Part shown: positions 1 through 8,400 of the stretch, piece by piece | How the letters are laid out: each line of letters opens with the position of its first letter | Position numbering within the stretch: the first letter of the stretch is position 1 | NCBI GenBank assembly: GCA_900549655.1 | Contig: UROZ01000021.1 | Coordinates: forward strand, 1 to 22,401 | DNA: 22,401 bases | Direction of reading: 5' to 3' | Origin: an uncultured Collinsella sp. | GTDB lineage: Bacteria; Actinomycetota; Coriobacteriia; Coriobacteriales; Coriobacteriaceae | The notes under the pieces: model-generated | Databases searched by the model: none | The model's input: the letters and a program-made list of their open reading frames with translations, nothing else | What the model was told of the DNA's origin: nothing | Translations under genes and position numbers: made by a program

Positions 1-1149
1 CGCACCCAGCTCGAGCGCCGTGTCCTCCAGCATGAGGCCCAACGTGCGCGAGCGCAGACGCTCGGCATCGCCCGCCGACACGTCGCGATCGAGCACACGC
101 GCCGCATCCGGTGCATCGCGCTCGACGGTGCGAATGTGCAAACGCTCGGCGATGGCGCGGACGGCGGCACAGCGGGCAGCCTCGGCCTCTTCCTGCGCCG
201 GCGTAAAGATACGGTTGCGCCCCAGCACCAGGCCAATCACATTACGCGGGCCCAGAGCGTCGACGGCCAGCGCCGCCAGCAAAGACGACGGCAAGTCGCC
301 CTCGAGTGCCACAACAGCACGCGACGCACCGTGGGCTCGGGCGTTGTCGCGCACGGCGAGCACCAGCGCCTGCCACAGCCATTCCTCGGAGCGAAACTCG
401 GGCAGCTCGTGGTCCTCCAAGGCATCGAGCATCACACCGCGCTGGATCTCCTGAACCAGTAGGCTCTCCTCAAAACACGGCGCTTGGGCCACCACGCGGC
501 CGCAGTCGTCGAGTACAAACGACCCGCCGGTATACACCGACTCGTCGTACGCACCGACCGGCGCCATGCAGGCAAACCACACGCTGCGCTTAGATGCGAT
601 CTTGCGGTAGGCTCCGCTGCGCACGGCTGCGATCGCAGCGGTCTCGCGGTCGGTCATATCAAACGCGTTGAACTGAAAATAGGCGATGAGGTCGACGCCG
701 GTCGGCAGCATCTCGAGCTCGCGGTCCAAGTCGAAGATCACGGCGATACGCACGCCGTCCACATCGAAGACTGGCGGCGCCCAACGGGCATCGCCGTTCC
801 CACCGCGCTGCAGGGCAATGCTCGAACGGGCCGGCACCACGCGACCGTCCTTGAGCATCATATAGTCGAGCAGGGGCTGGCCCTCAAACGAAACCGCCGC
901 GGACACGATGCAGATCATGTCGAGTTCTTGGATACGCTCGGCGACACCGGTCAGGCCTGTCAGCATGTCGTGCTCAAAGTCGGCAGCGCCCACCAGGCCG
1001 CCGGGCAGGGCTCCCATAAAGAGCGGAGCCGGCACGCACAGCACGCGCGCACCGCGCTCGTGGGCCAGGCGCGCCTGGTCCTCGATGCGACCGCAGATAC
1101 CCTCAATATCACCCAGGCGCATATCGATCTGTGCAAGTGCGAGCTTCAT
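1..1149 (-). CDS. NadE-like protein (nitrilase + NAD synthetase fold), catalytically degenerate, 3' truncated
   Basis: The minus-strand frame is open for 383 codons from ATG at 1149 to the window edge. The start is preceded by GGAAAGG. Residues 1-235 follow the nitrilase-like glutaminase domain of glutamine-dependent NAD synthetase, including the late segment TGGSFVLDDCGRVVAQAP (208-224). Residues 258-310 follow the start of the synthetase domain (ALVLAVRDN; LLAALAVDALGPRNVIG). The catalytic positions are substituted. The glutaminase Glu (PEL) is Ala41 (PAP), the Lys region is RSS (108-110), and the Cys (ICED) is Phe139 (IFDL). The ATP pyrophosphatase loop SGGIDS reads EGDLPS (283-288). The fold therefore looks kept while both active sites are lost. 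Known enzymes of this family convert deamido-NAD to NAD; this copy probably does not. It could be a regulatory or structural paralogue, assuming a functional nadE elsewhere. The last part of the protein is outside the window. Confidence 0.8.
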   Translation of the reverse strand, partial: MKLALAQIDMRLGDIEGICGRIEDQARLAHERGARVLCVPAPLFMGALPGGLVGAADFEHDMLTGLTGVAERIQELDMICIVSAAVSFEGQPLLDYMMLKDGRVVPARSSIALQRGGNGDARWAPPVFDVDGVRIAVIFDLDRELEMLPTGVDLIAYFQFNAFDMTDRETAAIAAVRSGAYRKIASKRSVWFACMAPVGAYDESVYTGGSFVLDDCGRVVAQAPCFEESLLVQEIQRGVMLDALEDHELPEFRSEEWLWQALVLAVRDNARAHGASRAVVALEGDLPSSLLAALAVDALGPRNVIGLVLGRNRIFTPAQEEAEAARCAAVRAIAERLHIRTVERDAPDAARVLDRDVSAGDAERLRSRTLGLMLEDTALELGA

Positions 1150-1186
1150 GGCTCAGCCCTTTCCGTCGTAAACCATCGTTGTCGTA

Positions 1187-1220
1187 GTAAAAGCGCCGGC
1201 CACAAGATGCAGTCGGCGCT
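1187..1220 (-). terminator. Weak intrinsic terminator after the superoxide reductase gene
   Basis: On the minus strand AGCGCCG (1220-1214) pairs with CGGCGCT (1198-1192) around a 15-base loop, followed by a short TTTTA. It lies about 50 bases after the desulfoferrodoxin stop and before the NadE-like gene. The long loop and short T run make it a modest terminator. Confidence 0.45.
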
Positions 1221-1266
1221 TGCATGTGCATATGCTAGCTATGATACCCCGAGCGGGGGCGCGCTC

Positions 1267-1629
1267 CTAGAACGTCGCGGACCACAACCCGTGCAGGTTG
1301 CAATAGGCATAGACGGTACCGGTCTTGGAGCCGCCGGCAAAAAACGTCGCGGGCTTCATGCCGGGCTCAAGGTAATGGACCTCCAGACGGCCCTCGGCCT
1401 CAAGGGCGATCCACTCGATGTAGTGCTCGGGCACCATAGGATGCTCGACCGAGCCCACGCGCGCACGGATCACGTGACCGTCGCGCTCGCTCTCAACGAC
1501 CGGCACGTGCTTCTCGTGCGCCGCATCCTCGGTGTTCGCGGTCAGCTCCGTGCAGCCGGCAGGGGTTGCAACGTCGTCGCTCAGGGCGGCAATGAGCTTG
1601 CCGTCGGGGTCCTTAAAGAATTTCGCCAT
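1267..1629 (-). CDS. Desulfoferrodoxin / superoxide reductase lacking the FeCys4 centre
   Basis: The 120-residue product reduces superoxide to hydrogen peroxide in the cytoplasm of anaerobes without making oxygen; electrons normally come from rubredoxin. The catalytic Fe centre is complete: His41 (EKHVP), His63 (EHPM), His69 (HYIEW), Cys110 and His113 (YCNLHG). The conserved Glu-Lys pair before the first His is Glu39-Lys40. The N-terminal 35 residues align with the desulforedoxin domain of classical desulfoferrodoxin but keep only one cysteine (Cys26), so the second iron site cannot form. This matches class III enzymes such as that of Treponema pallidum. The start ATG at 1629 is preceded by AAAGGAG with good spacing; longer in-frame extension upstream has no family similarity. 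The gene stands between the SNF2 gene and the NadE-like gene. No clear promoter was found in the 170 bases upstream. Confidence 0.93.
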   Translation of the reverse strand: MAKFFKDPDGKLIAALSDDVATPAGCTELTANTEDAAHEKHVPVVESERDGHVIRARVGSVEHPMVPEHYIEWIALEAEGRLEVHYLEPGMKPATFFAGGSKTGTVYAYCNLHGLWSATF

Positions 1630-1754
1630 GATGATCTCCTTTGCTGATGTGCCGATGTTCTTGAGGTTCTTATGCCCAAAGGCAGGCGAACCATCCACGG
1701 CATCGCAAATGAACACATAACGAGCGAGGCTAGCGCCCGGGGTCAGAGCGCGCC

Positions 1755-1789
1755 GGCAACCCGGAGCCGTCTCAACAGCCCCGGTTGCC
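1755..1789 (-). terminator. Stem-loop after the SNF2 gene
   Basis: GGCAACC (1755-1761) pairs with GGTTGCC (1783-1789), continued inward by GG/CC and GC/GC around one bulge and one mismatch, with a 10-base loop. It begins 11 bases past the SNF2 stop codon. There is no T tract on the minus strand, so it may be a 3'-end stabilising hairpin rather than an intrinsic terminator. Confidence 0.4.
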
Positions 1790-1799
1790 ATCTGCGCAG

Positions 1800-4700
1800 C
1801 TAGCGTCCGTCGCCGCCGAGCAGCGCCAGAACATCCTCGCGGGTAAACAGCGCCGAGGAGATGCCGTCGCCGCCGAGCACGCTGTTGACCAGGTCGCGCT
1901 TGGACTCCTGCATCTGCATGATGCGCTCCTCGATCGTGTCCTTGGCGATGAGCTTGTACACGGTCACGGTATGTTGCTGGCCAATACGATGCGCGCGGTC
2001 GGTCGCCTGGTCCTGCGCGGCCACGTTCCACCACGGGTCGTAGTGGATGACCACGTCGGCCGCCGTCAGGTTGAGGCCCACGCCGCCCGCCTTGAGCGAG
2101 ATCAGAAACACCGGCACCTCGCCCGCCTGGAACTGCGCGACCATCTTGGCGCGGCTCTCCTTGGACGAAGCGCCCGTGAGCTTAAGAAAGCCGATGTCCT
2201 CCTTGGCCAGGCGCTTGCCAATGATATCGAGCATGCCCGTGAACTGGCTGAACAGCAGAATGTGGTGCCCGCCGTCAAGCGCACCGTGTACGAGCTCCAT
2301 GCAAGCGTCGAGCTTGGCGCTCCCCGCCTTGTAGTCCTCGTAGTGTAGATGCGGGTCGCAGCAGATCTGGCGCAGCTTGGTGAGCTCGGCGAGCACCTTG
2401 AGCTTGTCTTTCTTAAACTCGGATGCCTCGCGGTGCTGCACCTGCTGGGCGATGCGGTCCTGGTTGGCCAGGTAGAGCTTGCGCTGCTCGCCGGTGAGCT
2501 GCGCCATGACGGTGTCCTCGATCTTCTCGGGCAGGTCGGCCACCACGTCTTCCTTGACGCGACGCAGCACAAACGGCGACACGAGCGCCTGCAGGCGAGC
2601 GGCGCTATCGCCCTCGGCATGCTCGACGGGGCTCTCAAAGCGCTTGGCAAACGACTCGCGTGTGCCAAGCAGGCCCGGCATCAAAAAGTCGAAGATGCTC
2701 CAGAGCTCAGACAAGCGATTTTCAATGGGCGTGCCCGTCAAGGCAAAGCGCACGCCGGCAGGCAGGCGCTTGGCGGCGCGCGCTACCTGCGTGAGCGGGT
2801 TTTTAATGTACTGGGCCTCGTCGAGCACAACGCGAGCAAAGTCCTGCTCGGCATACTCGTCGATATCGCGGCGCATGAGGTCATACGACGTTACAACCAC
2901 GTTATGCTCGGCAGCGCCGGCAATCTGCACGCGGCGCTGCGCCTTGGCGCCCACGATAGCGCACACGTCGAGCGAAGGCGCAAAGCGCTCCAGCTCGGCG
3001 GTCCAGTTATACACGAGCGACGCAGGGCACACCACGAGCGTGGGCTTGGCATCCCCCGCCTCCACGCGCGCCAGGATATGCGCGATCATCTGCAGTGTTT
3101 TGCCCAAGCCCATATCGTCGGCCAAGATACCGCCGAGGCCCAGGTGCTCGAGCGAGCCGAGCCACTGGTAGCCGTCGACCTGATAGCCGCGCAGTGTGGC
3201 CTTGAGCGAGACCGGCACCGTAAAGTCCATCTTGCCGAGCGTATCCAAGCGCTCGACGGTGCGACGGAACGCAGCGTCGCGATCGGCTTCGAGCTCGGGC
3301 GTGCGCGCAAGCATGCTGTCGACAAACAGGGTACTCGACGCGGGAAGCGACACGCCGTCGAGCAGGTCGACAGCATCGACCCCCAGGTCCTCGGCAAGAC
3401 CAAACGCGGCGCGGGCACCCTCGTCCAGGCGAATGATGTCGCCCGACGTGAGACGCGCAAACGTCTGGTGACGCTTGTAGGAGTCAAGGTAGATGGCAAG
3501 GTCTGCCGCCGAAAGGCCGCTCGCGCCCAGTTCGACATCGAGCAGGTTACTCTTGACGGTCGCGCGCACCGAAAGCTTGGGCGCAGGGCGGACCGAGACC
3601 TGGCGCAGGCGGTCACTGAGCATGACCTCGCCCAGCTTGGACAGGGCAGACAGGCCCTCGGTCAGCAAGTGGAACAGGCTCTCGTCATCGCGTTCCTCAA
3701 ACGCCAGGCCGCCCTCGTAAAAGTCGAAATACAGGGCCGCCGTATCCATAACGCGAAACTCTGCTATCTCGTCGCGCGGCGGCACACCAGGGCGTTGCTC
3801 TTCGAAGGGGCTGCCCGGAGCGCCCAGGCTAAAGAGATCTGCCGACCAATCACCGTAGGCAACTGTAATCTTGCAGGTCACAAGCCCGTCGTCGACACCG
3901 ATTGCCATGGCAAAGCTCGGCTCGGGCGCCACGGTGTCGAGCACGGCGGGAGCGGTGAGGTCAGTGTATTCGCGCAGCACGGGCAGTGCCATGCGGCAGA
4001 ATTCGCCCACCTGCTCGGCGGCGATATGGACCGGCGTGCGACAAGGCAGCAGACGCGACAGAAACGGTGCGGCATGCTGGGCAAACGCCGCATCGGCGCG
4101 GCGCGCGCGGTGCGTGTCGACCAGATAGGCAACGTCGCCCGAGGCAAAGCAGTACATATCGGCGGGCAGGCGCAGGTCGTAGCTGCCACCGGCCGCCGGC
4201 GCGATCTTGGCAGCAAGGAGCGGCGGTTGTTTCGCCGAGGCCTCGTCCTCCCCCACCGGCGACAACTCAACCGCAACCTCGTAGGAACGATGCGTCGTCG
4301 TTCCCCGCGACCAGGCGGGCTCAAAGGAAATGGTCCGGCCACGCAGCAAGTCCAGCATGTATACGATGTCATGCTCGGACAGCGGCAGCTGGCGCTCGGC
4401 GACAAAGCCGCTGCGTGCAAAATCGTACGACGCCGAACGCGAACTCGTGATGTCGCTCAGATACACAACCGTTGCCACAACAAGGTCGAGCAGACGCACC
4501 GAAACCTCGTCAAAGGCCTCGGGCGTATGGAGGAATGTGAGCTTCTTGCCGTACGAGAACGTGCCGCCGCGCACGTAGGCGGCGGCCATGCCGTCGATGT
4601 CCTTGACCACGTAGGACACCGAGCCGCAGCGGATGCGAAGCTCGAGCGCCCAGCTAAAGCGGTCGGCGAACAGCGGATTGTAGTACGGCACCAGCGAGGG

Positions 4701-5264
4701 CTCCAACACCGCCTTGGGGGCATCGGGGTCGACAGTGCCGGCGAGCTTGCGGCGCATGCCCGCCAACTCATCCATGCGCGCGTCCGAAAGATCGGAGAGC
4801 GCCTTCATGAGGCTCGGGCTCGTGGGGACGGGCGCCGGGAAGGGAAAGTTGGGATTGACGACCGGCACTTTGGGCGCGGTGCGCGCGGGCTGTTTCGGCT
4901 GCGCCGTAAACGTGCGGACCGGCGTGCGCAGCCCCTCAACAGGCTCAATGCCGCTGGCGTCCAGGTACGCTAGCGCCGTGGCGATGGCGTGCTTGCACAT
5001 GCCGGGGTAGCGATAGGCAGCGGGGCAATCGCAGTCGTAGTCGATCACCTCGTGCTCGTCCATGTCGAGCGCCACGTGCGTCTTGTACAGGTCACCGCGC
5101 GAGCCGCGCACTGAGCCCTCAACCGTCACGTTCTTGGAGAAGCGCGAGCCGCTGTCCTCGATCGACAGCACGGCGCCGTTGAGCATGAGCGAGCGGCCCT
5201 TCATAAAGGTGCCGCTCAGCGCCGCCTCTTTCCGGAGCGCCTGCACAAACGTCCCCTGCGCCAT
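1800..5264 (-). CDS. SWIM zinc-finger SNF2-family DNA helicase/ATPase
   Basis: The 1154-residue protein belongs to the bacterial SNF2 (RapA/HepA-like) superfamily 2 ATPases, which move along double-stranded DNA without classical unwinding and are thought to remodel protein-DNA or RNA polymerase complexes. A SWIM zinc finger lies near residues 77-91 (CDC then MCKH). A long middle region of the bacterial SNF2-associated type follows. The ATPase comes last: Walker A DDMGLGKT (about 720), DEAQ box VVLDEAQYIKNP (about 815), LTGTPIENRLSELW, the helicase C domain LLFSQFTGMLDIIG, and motif VI TDRAHRIGQ (about 1091). The start is ATG at 5264 because GGAGG lies five bases upstream; an in-frame TTG at 5276 overlaps that ribosome site and is not preferred. 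The partner and substrate cannot be told from sequence. The gene is downstream of dnaE on the same strand but separated from it by a large inverted repeat. Confidence 0.93.
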   Translation of the reverse strand: MAQGTFVQALRKEAALSGTFMKGRSLMLNGAVLSIEDSGSRFSKNVTVEGSVRGSRGDLYKTHVALDMDEHEVIDYDCDCPAAYRYPGMCKHAIATALAYLDASGIEPVEGLRTPVRTFTAQPKQPARTAPKVPVVNPNFPFPAPVPTSPSLMKALSDLSDARMDELAGMRRKLAGTVDPDAPKAVLEPSLVPYYNPLFADRFSWALELRIRCGSVSYVVKDIDGMAAAYVRGGTFSYGKKLTFLHTPEAFDEVSVRLLDLVVATVVYLSDITSSRSASYDFARSGFVAERQLPLSEHDIVYMLDLLRGRTISFEPAWSRGTTTHRSYEVAVELSPVGEDEASAKQPPLLAAKIAPAAGGSYDLRLPADMYCFASGDVAYLVDTHRARRADAAFAQHAAPFLSRLLPCRTPVHIAAEQVGEFCRMALPVLREYTDLTAPAVLDTVAPEPSFAMAIGVDDGLVTCKITVAYGDWSADLFSLGAPGSPFEEQRPGVPPRDEIAEFRVMDTAALYFDFYEGGLAFEERDDESLFHLLTEGLSALSKLGEVMLSDRLRQVSVRPAPKLSVRATVKSNLLDVELGASGLSAADLAIYLDSYKRHQTFARLTSGDIIRLDEGARAAFGLAEDLGVDAVDLLDGVSLPASSTLFVDSMLARTPELEADRDAAFRRTVERLDTLGKMDFTVPVSLKATLRGYQVDGYQWLGSLEHLGLGGILADDMGLGKTLQMIAHILARVEAGDAKPTLVVCPASLVYNWTAELERFAPSLDVCAIVGAKAQRRVQIAGAAEHNVVVTSYDLMRRDIDEYAEQDFARVVLDEAQYIKNPLTQVARAAKRLPAGVRFALTGTPIENRLSELWSIFDFLMPGLLGTRESFAKRFESPVEHAEGDSAARLQALVSPFVLRRVKEDVVADLPEKIEDTVMAQLTGEQRKLYLANQDRIAQQVQHREASEFKKDKLKVLAELTKLRQICCDPHLHYEDYKAGSAKLDACMELVHGALDGGHHILLFSQFTGMLDIIGKRLAKEDIGFLKLTGASSKESRAKMVAQFQAGEVPVFLISLKAGGVGLNLTAADVVIHYDPWWNVAAQDQATDRAHRIGQQHTVTVYKLIAKDTIEERIMQMQESKRDLVNSVLGGDGISSALFTREDVLALLGGDGR

Positions 5265-5284
5265 CACTTCCTCCAATCCACACA

Positions 5285-5412
5285 GGGTAGCTAATTTGGG
5301 ACGGGGCTATTTTAGCTACCCCCATATGTCGGTTGAGATGTATTCCGACCCCAGCTCATTCGCCGTCAGCCAAAAGGGTAGCTAAAATAGCCCCGTCCCA
5401 AATTAGCTACCC
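5285..5412. repeat. Perfect 37-bp inverted repeat with nested terminal palindromes
   Basis: The arms at 5285-5321 and 5376-5412 are exact reverse complements over 37 bases, separated by 54 bases. Each arm starts GGGTAGCTAA and ends TTAGCTACCC, so each is itself a 10-bp inverted repeat around a core containing TTTGGGACGGGG. The spacer has its own dyad, GTCGG (5328-5332) and CCGAC (5345-5349). Read on the minus strand after dnaE, the arm at 5412-5376 is a hairpin followed by TTTT, so it could end dnaE transcription. The structure fills nearly the whole gap between dnaE and the SNF2 gene. Confidence 0.93.
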
Positions 5413-5425
5413 CGGCAAAATCATT

Positions 5426-8400
5426 TTAGATAACCGTCACGCGGCCTTGGTTGCCGACGATGGCCTTTGCCTCTGCCAGCAGCGGAATCGAGCGTGCATT
5501 GACCTTGGCAGGCACCTCGGCGCGCAGTACGCGCCCGTCCACCTGCTCGATAAAGATCTCCACGCGGTCGCCGCCCGGGTTAGCGGTGAGCACCGTGGCC
5601 AGGCGCGCCATATTGCCCTGGCTAAAGCGGCTGTTGGGCACCATGACCTCAAACACCTTGGGTTTGTTGTTCTCCTCGTTGAGCTCCAGCGGCACGATCT
5701 CCTGCGCGATGATCTGGTCGCCGCGGTCCGAGCGCTCGAGTTTGCCCTTGATGCGCACAAAGGCGTCGGACAGCTGCGCACCGGTCTCGGGATCGACCTC
5801 GCCGTACAGGTACCCCTCGGCCTCTTTATAGGTCTTGGGGAACACGACGACGGTGGCCTCGCCTTCCATGTCCTCGAGCTGCACGATGCCCATGGGGTCG
5901 CCGTTTTTGGTCACGCGCTTGGACACGCTCGAGACCATGCCGGCCCACCACAGCGCTTTGCCCTCGGGAATCTCCTGGTTGATGGTACCGCCCGTGGGGT
6001 TTTGCACCTCGTAGCCGGTGTCGATCTGCGAGAACGAGAAGTCGCGCGCTTTGCTGAGCGCATACTCAAACGGGCGCAGCGGGTGGTCCGAGACATAGAT
6101 GCCCAGAACCTCCTTCTCCTGGCTCAGCTTAAGGTGGCGGTCCCATTCCTGGCCGTCCGGATCGGGCACGCTGACCTCGAAACCCGAGCCCTCAACATCA
6201 CCAAACATGTCGAAGAACGAAGTCTGGCCGCTCGCGCGGTCCTTCTGGCGCTTTATCGCGGCGTCGATGATGTTCTCGGGGTTGTTCTTGTCCACAAAGT
6301 GCATCATCTGGCGGCGCGGATAGCCCGTGGAGTCGAAGGCACCTGCCTTGATCAGCGATTCGATCACGCGGCGGTTGGCCTGGCTCGAGTCCACGCGCTC
6401 AACAAAGTCGTGCAGCGTCTTAAACGGACCGCCTGCCTCGCGCTCAGCGATAATCGCCTGCGCCACGCCGGTGCCCACGCCTCGAATACCGGCCAGACCA
6501 AAGCGCACGCCCTCCTTGGTAGCCGTGAACTCGGTACCGGACTCGTTGACATCTGGCGACAGCACGGGGATGCCGTCGTGACGGCACGCCGAGACGTAGT
6601 GAACGATCTTGTCGGTCTTGCCCGTGTAGGACGTCAGAACGGCTGCCATGTACTCGTGCGGATAGTGAGCCTTGAGCCATGCCGTCTGCATAACCAGGAT
6701 GGCGTAGCCGGCGGAGTGCGACTTGTTGAAGGCGTAAGATGCGAACTCGAGAACATCGTCCCAAATCTTCTGGGCGACCTCGCGCGTGTAGTTGTTCTTG
6801 ATAGCGCCGTTCATCCAGTGGTCGTAGGTGGTCTCGTCCGAGCCATCCTCCCAGTGGAGCACCGTCGACGTGAGCAGCTTGATCTTCTTCTTAGCCACGG
6901 GCTTACGGATACGCGAGTCCGATTCGCCCTTGGAGAAGCCGCACATCTCGACGGAGATGAGCATAACCTGCTCCTGGTAGACCATGGTGCCGTAGGTTTC
7001 ACCCAGGATGTCGTCCAGACGGTCGTCGTAGGAGACGGCCGGCTCCTTGCCGTTCATACGGTTGATGTAGGACGAGACCATGCCGGCGCCCAGCGGGCCC
7101 GGGCGGTATAGAGCGATCAATGCCACGACGTGCTTGTACTCGGTAGGCTTCATGTTCTTGATCGTGGCCGTCATGCCGGCGGACTCGACCTGGAAGACGC
7201 CGGCGGTATGACCGGAGCCCATGAGCTTAAAGATCTCGGGATCGTCAAAGGGGATCTCTTCCTCTTTGATGTCGATGCCGAAGTTCTTTTTGATGTTTGC
7301 CTTGGCCTTGGAGATAACCGTCAGCGTGCGCAGGCCCAGGAAGTCCATCTTGAGCAGGCCCATGTCGGCAACGGTATGGCCCTCGTACTGGGTAATCTCG
7401 ACGCCGCCCTTGGTGTCGAGCTTGGTGGGCACGTGCTCGTTGACGGGGTCGCGGCAGATCAGAACGGCGCACGCGTGCACGCCCTCGCCACGGGTGAGGC
7501 CCTCGATCGAGAGCGCCGTGTCGATGATGCGGCGAGCGTCGTCGTCCTTTTTATAGGCCTCGGCAAAATCGGGGTTAAACAGATCTTCTTTGCCGGGTTG
7601 TTTGTCGAGCACCTGCTTGAGCTTGACCTTGGGGTCGCTCGAGACCATCTTGGACAGGCGCTGGCCCATGTAGACCGGGTAGTCCAGGACGCGCGCGGCA
7701 TCATTGATGGCCTGCTTGGCCTTGATGGTCGAGTAGGTGATGACGTGGGTGACCTTCTCGGGGCCGTAGAGCTGGCGAACGTGCTCCACGACCTCGAGGC
7801 GCCGCTCATCGTCGAAGTCCATATCGATATCGGGCATCTCGGTACGCTGCGGGGAGAGGAACCTCTCAAACATCAGGCCGTTCTCGAGCGGGTCGAACGC
7901 GGTGATGTTCATGGCGTAGGCGACGATAGCGCCGGCGGCAGAACCACGGCCGGGGCCGACGCCGATGCCGTTGTCCTTGGCCCATTGCACGTACTCGGCA
8001 ACGATGAGGAAGTAGGCGGCAAAGCCCTTGTCGCAGATGACCTTGTATTCGTACTCAAAGCGCTCTTTGATGTTGACGCCACCGATCTCGCGCGTGGCCC
8101 AGTCGTCACCATAGTGCTGGCGCAGGCCCTTCTCGCACTCGCGGCGGAACTGGCTCTCGTGCGTCTCGCCGGGATCGAGCAACGGGAAGCGCGGCAGGAT
8201 GATGGAGTCCCAGTCGAGCTCCACGTAGCACTTGTCGGCGATCTCGAGCGTGTTGTCGCAGGCCTCGGGGCAATACGGGAACATTGCCCGCATCTCCTCC
8301 TCGGTCTTCATGTAAAACTCCGAGCCGGTCATGCGCATGCGGTTGGGGTCGTCGACTTTGGCGTTCATGCCAATGCACATGATGACGTCCTGCACGGGCG

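Noticed and set aside
20..593. Several short plus-strand open frames at the left edge
   Set aside because: They lie opposite the NadE-like gene, whose continuous frame and family similarity explain the region.
2349..4973. 874-codon plus-strand open frame opposite the SNF2 gene
   Set aside because: It is the mirror of a high-GC coding strand; its translation is rich in Arg, His, Ala and Gly with no family pattern, while the minus strand has all SNF2 motifs.
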